Source: Eubacteriaceae bacterium
Lineage (GTDB): Bacteria > Bacillota > Clostridia > Eubacteriales > Eubacteriaceae
NCBI GenBank assembly: GCA_030156895.1
Contig: JASGLP010000003.1
Span: 35,444-99,443 of the forward strand
Direction of reading: 5' to 3'
DNA length: 64,000 nucleotides
Made by a program: the position numbers and the translations under genes. Position 1 is the first letter of the stretch; each line of letters starts with the position of its first letter. This document shows, one piece after another, positions 51,670 to 60,900 of this stretch. Below the pieces are notes generated by a model. It saw only the letters and a list, made by a program, of their open reading frames with translations. It was not told the DNA's origin and ran no database searches.

Positions 51670-52152
51670 ATGAGCGATCAAGAAAGAGATTTTAAGCGTT
51701 TATATATGAGCGAACTGGTAACTGCCCTGGTGGTCGGCTCCCTACTTTATATGACCAGCAAAACAAATGGCCTGGGTTTTGATCTGCGCCTTTATTTGCC
51801 CTGCGGCCTGCTGATTTTCATTATCCTGCAAAACGCCGGTTACTGGTATTACCGCCAGCAGCAAAAAAGTAATCCCGGCGGCGATTACCGGTGGGTGATC
51901 CCCACTTTTAGTCATCTTAAACAAATCAACCCATTTTTACTGGTCATTTATCCCCTATATCTGATGGTCCTGCTGCTTTTTTACCGGCCTGCGCTTTGGT
52001 CACCTGTCAATATTTTCGGGCTCCTTCTATATGGATTCTCGATTGTTGAATATTTCAACTGTTATTATTTCAGTTTCCAGCTGGCCAACCTTAAAGAAAA
52101 AGCATCTACTGATTTAAACCTTGAAATCCAAAACTTTTTGAATTCTCACTAA
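51670..52152 (+). CDS. Membrane protein, unknown (160 aa)
   Basis: Four hydrophobic segments (ELVTALVVGSLLYMTS, YLPCGLLIFIILQNAGYWYY, NPFLLVIYPLYLMVLLLF, NIFGLLLYGFSIVEYFNCYYF). No motif recognised. I start it at the ATG at 51670 behind AAGGA. It is probably co-transcribed with the next gene, 41 bases on, whose ribosome site AAAGGA is well placed. Both may belong to a small envelope unit. Confidence 0.65.
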   Translation: MSDQERDFKRLYMSELVTALVVGSLLYMTSKTNGLGFDLRLYLPCGLLIFIILQNAGYWYYRQQQKSNPGGDYRWVIPTFSHLKQINPFLLVIYPLYLMVLLLFYRPALWSPVNIFGLLLYGFSIVEYFNCYYFSFQLANLKEKASTDLNLEIQNFLNSH

Positions 52153-52193
52153 CATGATTATGAAAGGACCAGGCGCAAGCGCCTGAACAATTT

Positions 52194-52730
52194 ATGAATT
52201 ATTCTGTTTCGATTATCCATTCCATCAATCCCCTGTTTTTTGCCATTCTGGCACTAGGGCTCATGCTTCTGGGCAAGTCCATTTATACTTTGAAGACCTT
52301 CCCAGATCTGAAAGCAAAATCGATTAAAGAACTGGTTGTCGGCGGCGTGGTCATGCTGGGCGTTGTGGTTCTTTTCGTCGTCCTGCCGCTTTTATCAAAC
52401 ATAAGAATTGCCGATGATCAACTCACGTTGCGACTCTCAAGCGGTTTTACGACTGTATCGATCGCTTCAGACCAAGTTTTATCTGCTGAGCTTGTGACCC
52501 TGAATACCGATCCGGCTACAACGATTGATGATAAAGTCGTCGGCACGTCAAGCCGTGATTACCGGGAAGGGCAGTTTACCATGGCCGATGGCAGCAATGC
52601 GTCGATCCTCTTAAACGGCGATCAGGCTCTGATGGTAAAAACGACTGACCAAACCCTCTTGCTTGGTCCCGATAATTTTGATGCGTTTGTTGCCGATTTT
52701 AATGAAAATTTTTACCCGGTTACACAGTAA
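52194..52730 (+). CDS. Membrane protein with PH-like extracytoplasmic domain
   Basis: 178 residues: two hydrophobic segments (FFAILALGLMLLGKSIY; LVVGGVVMLGVVVLFVVLPLL) and then a beta-rich domain from about residue 70 (RIADDQLTLRLSSGFTTVSIASDQV, then TLLLGPDNFDAFVADFNENF), which reads like a bacterial pleckstrin-homology domain. Function unknown. It follows the 51670 gene in the same direction. Confidence 0.7.
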   Translation: MNYSVSIIHSINPLFFAILALGLMLLGKSIYTLKTFPDLKAKSIKELVVGGVVMLGVVVLFVVLPLLSNIRIADDQLTLRLSSGFTTVSIASDQVLSAELVTLNTDPATTIDDKVVGTSSRDYREGQFTMADGSNASILLNGDQALMVKTTDQTLLLGPDNFDAFVADFNENFYPVTQ

Positions 52731-52920
52731 AAATTAATGATATCTTTCTAAAATTTCGTTGACAAGCCCCAAGGGTCACTTTTTTTAACTTCGCTTATTC
52801 AAACTGAGTTTTTAAATGCCCTAAGACCGCAATGCTGAAAGCAAATATTTCAACATCCGAATTATTCAAGCGATCTGAACACTTTTATATCAAATCTATC
52901 GTTAGCTTCACAAAAAAAAC

Positions 52921-52946
52921 AGAGTGTATTTATATCGATCCACTCT
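52921..52946. terminator. Bidirectional terminator before methylglyoxal synthase
   Basis: AGAGTG pairs with CACTCT; nine T follow on the plus strand and eight on the minus. It ends the methylglyoxal synthase transcript and perhaps the operon from the left. Confidence 0.75.
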
Positions 52947-52962
52947 TTTTTTTTAATGCCTT

Positions 52963-53439
52963 TTATTTTTTAAATGCTTCCGCTCTGTTTTGAGCCTGTT
53001 TTTCATAATCTTCAATCCAGTGAACATATTCTTGATCCATGAATTTTGAATGCAAGATAAAGTCTGCTGTCGCCAAATTATTGGCCACCGGAATATCGTA
53101 AACCGTAGCTATCCTTAGCAGTGCCTTAATGTCCGGGTCATGCGGTTGGGCTTCCAAAGGATCCCAGAGAAAAATCATCATATGAATTTTGCCATCAACA
53201 ATTCTGGCTCCAATTTGCTGATCACCGCCTAATGGGCCACTTTGATAAATTTCTACCGGGAGACCGGTTTTTTCCTGAATCAGCCGACCGGTGGTTCCGG
53301 TACCACACAGAAAATGGCCCTGCAGAATCTCCTTGTTTTTTTCAACCCATGAAAGCAGTTCCGGCTTTTTACCATCATGTGCAATCAGGGCAATTTTCTT
53401 GGTTTTTTCGATGGTGACACTTTTATAAATGTTATCCAT
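52963..53439 (-). CDS. mgsA: Methylglyoxal synthase
   Basis: 158 residues, the usual length: [18 protein letters not shown] (with the phosphate-binding His and Asp), [29 protein letters not shown] (catalytic Asp) and [24 protein letters not shown]. It converts dihydroxyacetone phosphate to methylglyoxal as an overflow bypass of glycolysis. I start it at the ATG at 53439 behind AAAGGTGG; the frame extends 26 residues more without that site. It follows a YwbE/TSCPD pair on the same strand. Confidence 0.95.
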   Translation of the reverse strand: MDNIYKSVTIEKTKKIALIAHDGKKPELLSWVEKNKEILQGHFLCGTGTTGRLIQEKTGLPVEIYQSGPLGGDQQIGARIVDGKIHMMIFLWDPLEAQPHDPDIKALLRIATVYDIPVANNLATADFILHSKFMDQEYVHWIEDYEKQAQNRAEAFKK

Positions 53440-53464
53440 ATTAATCCACCTTTCAAATTTGAAT

Positions 53465-53674
53465 TTATGCTTTTTCGTCCTCTTCATAAACCTTCTGTAC
53501 GCGTCCCACCTGGCCATCAGCCAGCATGACTTTAATCCCGTGAGGATGGGTTGAACTCTTGGTCAGAAGACGCTTTACTCGTCCTTGCGTCAGCTTTCCT
53601 GTCCGCTGATCCTGCTTCAGAACAATATCCACCAGAGCCCCTACTTTGATATCAACGCGTTTTTGTCCGTTCAC
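53465..53674 (-). CDS. YwbE-family protein
   Basis: 69 residues ([47 protein letters not shown]), a small SH3-like barrel of the YwbE family, with unknown function. Its ATG overlaps the stop of the TSCPD gene (four bases), so they are coupled, and the methylglyoxal synthase follows after 25 bases. Confidence 0.9.
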   Translation of the reverse strand: MNGQKRVDIKVGALVDIVLKQDQRTGKLTQGRVKRLLTKSSTHPHGIKVMLADGQVGRVQKVYEEDEKA

Positions 53675-53925
53675 GACAGTTTCTCTTTCGCAGCTTCCAA
53701 GGCCACCACCAGCTGATTCATACAGGAGTTATCACGAGCTCCACAGGTATGTCCTTTAAACAGAGGGATAATTTCATCCATTTCTTTGCCGTCAATCATT
53801 TTTGACAAGGCTTTTAAATTACCGTCGCAGCCGCCGACAAAACTTAAATCCTTAATCGTTTCACCTTCAAGGGTAAAGTTAATTTCGCGGGGACAAACCC
53901 CTTGAGTTTTATATTTAAATGTCAT
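53671..53925 (-). CDS. TSCPD-domain protein
   Basis: 84 residues: GVCPREINFTLEGETIKDLSF, GGCDGNLKALSKMIDGKEMDEI and HTCGARDNSCMNQLVVALE, with four cysteines. This is the small form of the TSCPD family (TIGR03905), related to a domain of ribonucleotide reductases and probably nucleotide- or metal-binding. I start it at the ATG at 53925 behind AAAGGA. First of three genes ending with mgsA. Confidence 0.9.
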   Translation of the reverse strand: MTFKYKTQGVCPREINFTLEGETIKDLSFVGGCDGNLKALSKMIDGKEMDEIIPLFKGHTCGARDNSCMNQLVVALEAAKEKLS

Positions 53926-54072
53926 TTTATTCCTTTCTTTTATCATTTACTTTATCGAATAGTTTATTTTTTGATAATAATTTAATTTCGACTGCCCTTA
54001 TTTTATCATTTTCAACTTAATCATTTCACGATTCAGTCTTAATCGGCAATGACTTTTTCTTCCGCTGATTAT

Positions 54073-54459
54073 CTATTTTATCTGGCCTTTCAGCTTGATA
54101 CTCCACGACCCAAGATCAAACAATATCGGAGCCAGTTCCTGTCCAATGCCAGTCAGAGAATACTCTACCCGAGGCGGCACCTCTTCATACGCTTCCCGAT
54201 GAATAATTCCAGATTCTTCCAGTTCCTTTAATGAACTTGACAGCATCATCCCGGTGATGCCCACTATTTCCCGCTTCAGTTCATTATAACGCATTGTTTT
54301 ATCCGTTAACGTACAGATAATCGGCAATTTCCATTTGCCATTAATCAGTTTTAGAGCTTCCATAATCGTGCAGTCGATTCGGTTCTGGCAGGAATTTTCT
54401 TCCTTTTCATTTTTTAAAATCGGACAGGGCTCACCATTTAAACAATAATTTTCTTCCAT
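54073..54459 (-). CDS. HxlR-family transcriptional regulator
   Basis: 128 residues: a winged helix (MEALKLINGKWKLPIICTLTDKTMRYNELKREIVGITGMMLSSSLKELEESGIIHREAYEEVPPRVEYSLT) after a cysteine-rich N-terminus (YCLNGEPCPILKN, CQNRIDCTI). HxlR proteins often sense aldehydes or redox state through such cysteines. It diverges from the flavoprotein gene at 54583, which it probably regulates through the palindrome between them. Confidence 0.92.
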   Translation of the reverse strand: MEENYCLNGEPCPILKNEKEENSCQNRIDCTIMEALKLINGKWKLPIICTLTDKTMRYNELKREIVGITGMMLSSSLKELEESGIIHREAYEEVPPRVEYSLTGIGQELAPILFDLGSWSIKLKGQIK

Positions 54460-54470
54460 TTTATCTCCAT

Positions 54471-54486
54471 GTCAGTTAGATCTGAC
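54471..54486. promoter_or_regulatory. Candidate operator of the HxlR regulator
   Basis: GTCAG-TTAGAT-CTGAC, a perfect 5-bp-arm inverted repeat just upstream of the HxlR start and about 100 bases from the divergent flavoprotein gene. Confidence 0.45.
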
Positions 54487-54582
54487 TTAGTCACATAATT
54501 CTGCCTACTTGTTAATCTTTCACTTACTGTTATCATCATACTAGATATAAAGTAATAAATCAATGTCTATCAGGAGGTAAAA

Positions 54583-54975
54583 ATGAACGAAGTAATTGAA
54601 TTCTTAAACGAATGCGGCACCTTTTTTGTCAGCACCGTCGATGGTGATCAGCCAAAGGTTCGACCTTTTGGTTTTGTAATGGAGCATGATGGCAAGCTTT
54701 GCATCTGCACCAGTAATCAGAAACCGGTCTTTGCTCAGTTGAAAGCTAATTCCGCCATTGAAATCTGTGGCTGTAAAGGCCCTGACTGGGTTCGTCTCTA
54801 TGGCAAGGCTGTCCCTGTAACCAGCGATGCTTCCCAGACAAAAGCACTTGAGGTGATGCCAATGCTTTCAAATATGTACTCAGTTGGCGATGGTGTATTT
54901 GAAATCCTGGCAATTGAAAACGCCACCGCTGATTTTTGTTCAATGTCTGGCGAATCCCATCAGGTGACTCTGTAA
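54583..54975 (+). CDS. Pyridoxamine 5'-phosphate oxidase family flavoprotein
   Basis: 130 residues: a split beta-barrel flavoprotein with FLNECGTFFVSTVDGDQPKVRPFGFVMEHDGKLCICTS, AQLKANSAIEICGCKG and RLYGKAVPVT. It probably binds FMN or F420 and acts as a small oxidoreductase. Divergent from the HxlR gene; regulator and flavoprotein pairs are common. AGGAGG precedes the ATG. Confidence 0.9.
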   Translation: MNEVIEFLNECGTFFVSTVDGDQPKVRPFGFVMEHDGKLCICTSNQKPVFAQLKANSAIEICGCKGPDWVRLYGKAVPVTSDASQTKALEVMPMLSNMYSVGDGVFEILAIENATADFCSMSGESHQVTL

Positions 54976-54995
54976 GTTATTCTCTGCCATTACAC

Positions 54996-55023
54996 AAAAA
55001 AGTTCGATTAATTCGAACTTTTT
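54996..55023. terminator. Bidirectional terminator, flavoprotein / sensor kinase
   Basis: AAAAAAGTTCGA pairs with TCGAACTTTTT around TTAA, with A/T tails on both sides, between the two convergent genes. Confidence 0.8.
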
Positions 55024-56362
55024 ATGCTTCCGTTTTTAAAATAATAGAAGCCTGAAATTTCTGATTTTCGGCTTTAAAAAAAGCCTGGCCACCGTACTTT
55101 TTGGCTACCGCAGTAATCGAAGCCAAGCCGATGCCGGCCGCGTTCTTTCGCTTTGAGGAGAGATAGGTGCCGTTTTTGACGCGCAGTGCTTCTTCATAGG
55201 TGTTGTCAGCAGTGATCAAAAGCTTATTGCCGCTGGTCTGCGAAGCCACAAAAATATGTTTCTTGCCCTTTGTGATCTTGCGACTGGCTTCCACTGCATT
55301 TTCCAGAAGATTGCCAAAAATTACACAAAGGTCTACATCATCAATCGTTAAACGTTCCGGAACCGATAATGCCAGCTCCAATTCAATCTCTTCCCGCTGA
55401 CATAGATCTGCGTAATAGCCAACCAAGGCATTAATCGTGTCGTTATGGCAAAAAACAACTTTATTTAGGCTTGGCTGGGTATCAATTATTTTACCAATAT
55501 AATCCTGAGCCTTGTCACGTTTATCGTTCTCAACCAGACTTTTGACATGGTTGAGATGGTGGCGTAAGTCATGCTCGCTTTTTCTGATATTATCGATGCT
55601 TTCGCCAAACATCTGGTAATAGTTCTTCTGCAAAACCAGCTGCTGGTTCATCATCCGGTTATTTTCCGAAAGGATAGCATTTTTTTCCGACTGCTCCAAC
55701 ATTTCAATGACAATAAAATAAATCAGATAAAACCCTAAAAAAGCGACCAGATTAAAGAGCAGAAACTGCCAGGTTTGAATGAGATCGGTATCCATCGCGG
55801 AAAAAGCGACATAGATTATAAAATAGATCAGCGGTACCACCCAAATATAATTCCATGCTTTATTATTGGTCTGAACAACCTTGGTAATTTTTTTTCTAAA
55901 AAATGCCCAGATTAAAAAATAGGTGCAGGTCAGCATCAAAAGCTGAAAAAGGTTAAAGTAAAAAGAATAGGAGGTTTTTATATAAACCTGATTGAGCCAA
56001 TTGACGGTGAAATTCACTTCCAGATACTTGGCCATGGAGACCACAAAATCGGCGTAACTTTTAACCAGGAGGGCAATAAACAAAAGCTTTGGGGCCTCTG
56101 CTTTTACATTAATAAGAAAAACCACAATATAAACGAGCAGAAAAAACAGACTATGGACCACCCGCACTTTGTCCCAGTCGGGAAAAATAGCAATGATCAG
56201 ACTGACCGACAAAATATTGGCAGCGATACAGGCCAGGCCGCTTAAAACGGCAGTCCGTTTAGAATATCTAAGCTGATCCCAGACTGGAATATAAGCCAGT
56301 ATAAAATAAGGAATCAGCGAAAGACTGATCCCCAGAATAATATTAAGCTGATTACTGTTCAA
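55022..56362 (-). CDS. AgrC-like sensor histidine kinase (GHKL)
   Basis: 446 residues: six to seven membrane segments in the first 210 residues, then a GHKL kinase with H-box KSEHDLRHHLNHVKSL, N-box FGNLLENAVEAS, and GIGLASI. This is the quorum-sensing peptide sensor type (AgrC/VirS). I start it at the TTG at 56362, because GGGG is well placed and it overlaps the response-regulator end; upstream frame is out of context. No agrB/D peptide gene is visible nearby, so the ligand is unknown. Confidence 0.9.
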   Translation of the reverse strand: MNSNQLNIILGISLSLIPYFILAYIPVWDQLRYSKRTAVLSGLACIAANILSVSLIIAIFPDWDKVRVVHSLFFLLVYIVVFLINVKAEAPKLLFIALLVKSYADFVVSMAKYLEVNFTVNWLNQVYIKTSYSFYFNLFQLLMLTCTYFLIWAFFRKKITKVVQTNNKAWNYIWVVPLIYFIIYVAFSAMDTDLIQTWQFLLFNLVAFLGFYLIYFIVIEMLEQSEKNAILSENNRMMNQQLVLQKNYYQMFGESIDNIRKSEHDLRHHLNHVKSLVENDKRDKAQDYIGKIIDTQPSLNKVVFCHNDTINALVGYYADLCQREEIELELALSVPERLTIDDVDLCVIFGNLLENAVEASRKITKGKKHIFVASQTSGNKLLITADNTYEEALRVKNGTYLSSKRKNAAGIGLASITAVAKKYGGQAFFKAENQKFQASIILKTEA

Positions 56363-57077
56363 GGCTTTTTCCCCGCATCTGCGAGAACAGATAGTCAAGG
56401 TAAATCTGTCTGGTCTCGGTGCTGCCTTTCTTATGAATCGCCACAAGGCTCAAATCGTCCATAATGAAATCGGTGGCGGTATAATCCTTTATATAATCCA
56501 TGTTGACAATGGCGCAGCGGTGGCAACGCAAAAAGGGCTGGCCGCCCAGCTCTTTTTCCAGCTTTGACAAGGCCAGATAAGTCTTGATATCTTGCTGGAC
56601 TGTATGAATAATGGAAACCTTATCAAATACTTCAATATAACGAATCTGATCCAAATAAATCCGATGCGTAAGCCGATCACTTTCGACTTCCAGAAAGCGG
56701 TTATTAAGTTTTGTTTCACAGCGGCTCAAGGCCTGGACGATTTTTTCCGCTGTTGCCGGTTTAATCAGATAATGGCGGGCACTTAGTTCAAAACCTTCAA
56801 TGGCATGATCCGGACTGGAAGTCAGAAAAATCAGATCGCATTTTTCGCCCTCTCCCCGCAGTTTTCGTGCTATCTCAATGCCATTGCCGTCTTTGAGGTA
56901 GATATCCAAAAAAAGAATACTAAGCTTGCCTGGCTGATAAGACTCCCAAAACGTGTATCCCGAGTCGTATTCATATAATTCCATCTCCAAATGATGGGTT
57001 ATTCCATATTCACAAATCAGCTCGCTGATCTTTTTACGCTCCGCCGGCTGATCTTCACACACACCAATCACAAGCAT
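56352..57077 (-). CDS. LytTR-family response regulator
   Basis: 241 residues: a receiver domain (MLVIGVCEDQPAERKKISEL, with the phospho-Asp in FLDIYLKDGNGIEIARKL and the Lys in HYLIKPATAEKI) and a LytTR DNA-binding domain (ESDRLTHRIYLDQIRYIEVF, GGQPFLRCHRCAIVNMDYI). It pairs with the overlapping GHKL kinase. I start it at the ATG at 57077 behind GGAGG. Target genes are not known. Confidence 0.93.
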   Translation of the reverse strand: MLVIGVCEDQPAERKKISELICEYGITHHLEMELYEYDSGYTFWESYQPGKLSILFLDIYLKDGNGIEIARKLRGEGEKCDLIFLTSSPDHAIEGFELSARHYLIKPATAEKIVQALSRCETKLNNRFLEVESDRLTHRIYLDQIRYIEVFDKVSIIHTVQQDIKTYLALSKLEKELGGQPFLRCHRCAIVNMDYIKDYTATDFIMDDLSLVAIHKKGSTETRQIYLDYLFSQMRGKSLEQ

Positions 57078-57198
57078 GATGCCCTCCAAAGTATAATGTT
57101 TGTCAAAGTCATCATAGCACAAGTTAATGACCTTGGCAATCAGCTAAATCAAAGAGGACTGACACTTTTTTGTCTGCACCAACGTTCTCACAATTCTT

Positions 57199-57786
57199 TC
57201 ATACCAGCTGATCAAGACCCTGCTGTTCAACCGCCTGACTACCACTTTCCGCCTGTTTGGCTGCTTGTCCCCAAGCTTTGTTGTAAATGGAACACATGGC
57301 CATCTGGCGTTGTGTTTCAGCTTTTGTACCAAACATCGTCCAGCCATGATTGGAAAAAGTGGCAACCATTTCGCCATTCCCATCATAAAACTCGGCATAC
57401 TCGATATTCCCTGCATCCTTTTGATACTTCATCTCACCGTCAAAAATTAGAGCAATCCAGTCAATCGATTTCAGATAGTCCGGTAACTCTTTACTGACCT
57501 TTGTTAACCCGTCAGTAATCAGGCCTTTTCGATCCGGCGAGACCTCCGATACATATTTTTTAGCCAGTAGATTAAAGCCTGCTGACTCATTCTGAAATTT
57601 TCCCGCCGCCTGATCCTTGATCGCCTGCTCAATAATTGCTTTTTCATATTCGCCATCGCTGATCCCGCTTTCCGTTTTCGTATAAATACGAGTATTCGAA
57701 AAATCCGGCAATTGCACACCAGCAATCTTTTCCCTGGTGCTTAATTGCTTTAACTGACTAACGTAATTTGCAGCATTTATCTGCAT
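57199..57786 (-). CDS. Soluble protein, unknown (195 aa)
   Basis: 195 residues, cytoplasmic by composition, with no family that I recognise. The first 25 residues look like a helix (INAANYVSQLKQLSTREKIA); a central helical part (SDGEYEKAIIEQAIKDQAAG) is followed by SIDWIALIFDGEMKYQKDAG and FYDGNGEMVATFSNHGW, which suggests a small alpha/beta fold. It stands alone between the two-component system and the surface-protein gene, with its own ribosome site (AAGGAG). Confidence 0.55.
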   Translation of the reverse strand: MQINAANYVSQLKQLSTREKIAGVQLPDFSNTRIYTKTESGISDGEYEKAIIEQAIKDQAAGKFQNESAGFNLLAKKYVSEVSPDRKGLITDGLTKVSKELPDYLKSIDWIALIFDGEMKYQKDAGNIEYAEFYDGNGEMVATFSNHGWTMFGTKAETQRQMAMCSIYNKAWGQAAKQAESGSQAVEQQGLDQLV

Positions 57787-57875
57787 TTAAATCATCTCCT
57801 TAAAATTTGCTATCAAAAGCATTATTCTAATTATATTTTCGGCAATTTTATCACAAATATAAGAACTTTTATAAA

Positions 57876-57913
57876 AAACATCCGCAGCTACTTAAGTGCT
57901 GCGGATGTTTTAA
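57876..57913 (-). terminator. Terminator of the surface-protein gene
   Basis: AACATCCGCAGC pairs with GCTGCGGATGTT, with six T after it on the minus strand, 60 bases beyond the stop of the giant gene. Confidence 0.85.
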
Positions 57914-57973
57914 AATTAGCATCTTCATTTTAAGGCAAAAATTCTGTCTGATTCTAAGGCAAGAAGGATGTTT

Positions 57974-60900
57974 CTAGTAGGCAAAGAGAACTGGATTGGA
58001 GCCATCATAATAAATCATCTGCCGGGAAAAAGCTGATGGCGGGCTTACTGATGAGCCGATTGAAACTGCACTATCATTTGTAGAGATGTTCTTTTTATAG
58101 ATAGTTCCCCCCGTGTCCTGATAGATGATGTAGTCATAAGTGCCATCCTCATAATAAGTCGGGTTGATGGGGTCAGACAGGCTGATTTGGCCCCCGTCAG
58201 CCCAGGCTGAGCCATTCCAATAATAAAGATAATAATTATTATAATCATTGGGATTAAGGGCGACCGCCAGAACCTGCCCAGTTGTATCAACACCAAAGAC
58301 CTGGTAGGTCATGCCATTTTCTGACAAAGGCAGGTTCTGGCCTGTATAGCTTCCACCATTATACAGGCTAAAGCCGCCTATCTCAGTAGTAGTAGGTGAC
58401 GCAGTCGCCTGATAGACTCTTCCATCTGAGCTGAGTCCGTAAAAAGTGGAAGTGCCATTATACATAAAGAGTTTGAAGCCACTATCGTTATTCGGGGGGC
58501 TTAGGGTTTGATAAGAACCATAAATCTGACCCCAGTCACTCCAACTGCCATTTGCGTAACGAGCGGTAATCAGAGCATTTTCCGCCAGGATCGAACCAAT
58601 GGTAGTATAGGAAGTCATTTGGTAATTGGCCGCATCCGTACCCGTCAGGGTCGGATTTAAACGAATCTCGTAATTAGTTCCCACAGCCGTAGCTTCCTGG
58701 CCCCCTGTATAATAGGCGGCCGTACAGCTTAAGGCGACATCCTCAAGTGTTGAGGGCGTTTTATTAACAACCCCGGTATCAACACCATGCGATTTGGTTG
58801 AATCTAAGCTGATGGTCTTCACTAGCGCTGCACTGCTGCCATCATATTTTTTTAGGGTTTCTATATTCGGATTGCTGTAATATAACATTCTTCGAGTGAT
58901 TGTAGCCCTTATCCCGGAGCTTTCATTGGGGACCGGAGCCAGATAATTGCCGGCCGCAGTGCCCGTAAGGGTATAGGTAAAGGTAACCAGTTTATCATTA
59001 CCGGCATTTTTATCTGCAAAGGTGGCTGTAGTCAATACCGAGATGTTTGCTTTATCCGCATCCAAGAGACCTGTTACGCAATTTTTCAACTCAGTACCAG
59101 CACTGTTTTTGTTATACTGATTATAATCATCTCCATTATATCGAACAATGGTCGTCCCATCGTAAACTTTTGATCCAGCATTATCTGCAAAGGGTGTTGC
59201 GGTATATAAAAGCTGAATGGGATTGATTTTGCCGGTATTAATGGAATCGTTAGTCGTCAGAGTGTAGTGACTCGCATCATTACCGCCAAGAACATAAGTC
59301 AAATTGATGGTTTTATTTTCAGCGGCATTCATATCCGCATATGATGCTGTCACTTTTACATCAACCGATTCCCCATTGACCAGGCCGGTAATTTTACTGC
59401 TATCAACAGAGTAATCGCTAATTTCGACCGGAGTCGCATCATTAGAATATACCCTTGGCGTCCCGTCGTATGTCTTTTCGGTCTGGATAAAATCGGTGTT
59501 GATGGTTAAGGGCATGGCATTGATAGTGCCGTAACCCGTTTTGCCCGAAATGCTTTGCGTATTATTATCAAATACATAATTTCCAGCAGCTGCCCCACTC
59601 AGAGAAATAGTATAATTAAGCCCCAGGTTCGTTCCCGGTTGGCTGGTTTCACTTGTACAGTTTGAATCAGTGTAATACTTGGAGGCCGTTGATATGACCA
59701 GTGTGTGCTCTGTATTTACATCACTACTAAAAAGCAAGCTGTTTGCTGGGCAGCTTATGCCGATACTGAGCTGTCCACTACTGCTGCCGTCATAGTCCTT
59801 TGTTCTCGATACTGAGTTTATACTACCAAGAGCCAGCGGCAAGGGGGTGATATCAGCAGTTTTACTGATATCTGCCGGCTTCTCATAATTGCCGGCAGCC
59901 GACCCGGATAAAGTATAAGTAATGGTAATTATCTTGTTTGTTCCCGCATTTTTATTGGGATAAGAAGCGCTGGCTTTCACACTGACATTACTCGCATCAG
60001 CCGTGATTACATTAGCCGGAGAAACACTGAGATTATAAATCTTGCCACTATTATTTGTTGCTGTGAAAACATCGGTTGTACCATCATAGGCTTTGGCTAC
60101 TGGCACAGGTACATTAGCATCCGCAATGGTCAGCTGACGCTTTTCAATTGTTGCCCCAGGAATGTTTTCGTCAGCAATCTGATAATTCTTAGCCGAATCA
60201 GAGCCAATTGTATATGAAATTGTAATGGTTTTATTGTCACCGGCGTTGACATCACTATAAGCAGCGCTAGCGGTAACCAAAATGGTCTCTATTCCGGTGT
60301 TAAAGTTTCTGTTTGTTATGGAGCTAATAACATCACCTGATACGCTTCCGGCACCGTTATAGGAAACACTGCTGCTGCCGTCATAAGTTTTAGTCGTCTG
60401 AACCACACCAAAATTGCTTTTAAAGGTGTTGTCCCAAGTTAAATCCAGGGTCTTTTTTGTAATTGTCCCGGTACCGGTCTGATCAGCCGGTGCCTGGTAG
60501 TTTCCGGCATCGCTTCCGCTTAAACTATAGGAAAAGGTAACTGTTTTTCCGGTTCCTGCATCTTCAGCGTCAGAGTTTCCCGGGCTATTCTGGTATGTCG
60601 CCGATTGGGTAATCACCACTGTATCTCCGGCAAATTGTCCCAGATCATCGGAAATAGTTTTATCTGCTGCTGTCACGGTTCCATCATATTCCTTGCTAAC
60701 ACTTGGCGCAACCGGTGCAGTCAGCTGTTTTGGGGTAATTGACCCGTTGGTCGATATCGTTGCCGAAGCCGGAGCAGAATATTTTGATGCATTGGCTCCC
60801 GATAAGGTGTAGCTGACGGTGATGGTTTTATTATCACCGGCGTTTTTGTTATCATAGGTGGCTGTAGCCAGCACCGTCACGTCATCACCGGCTACAATAC

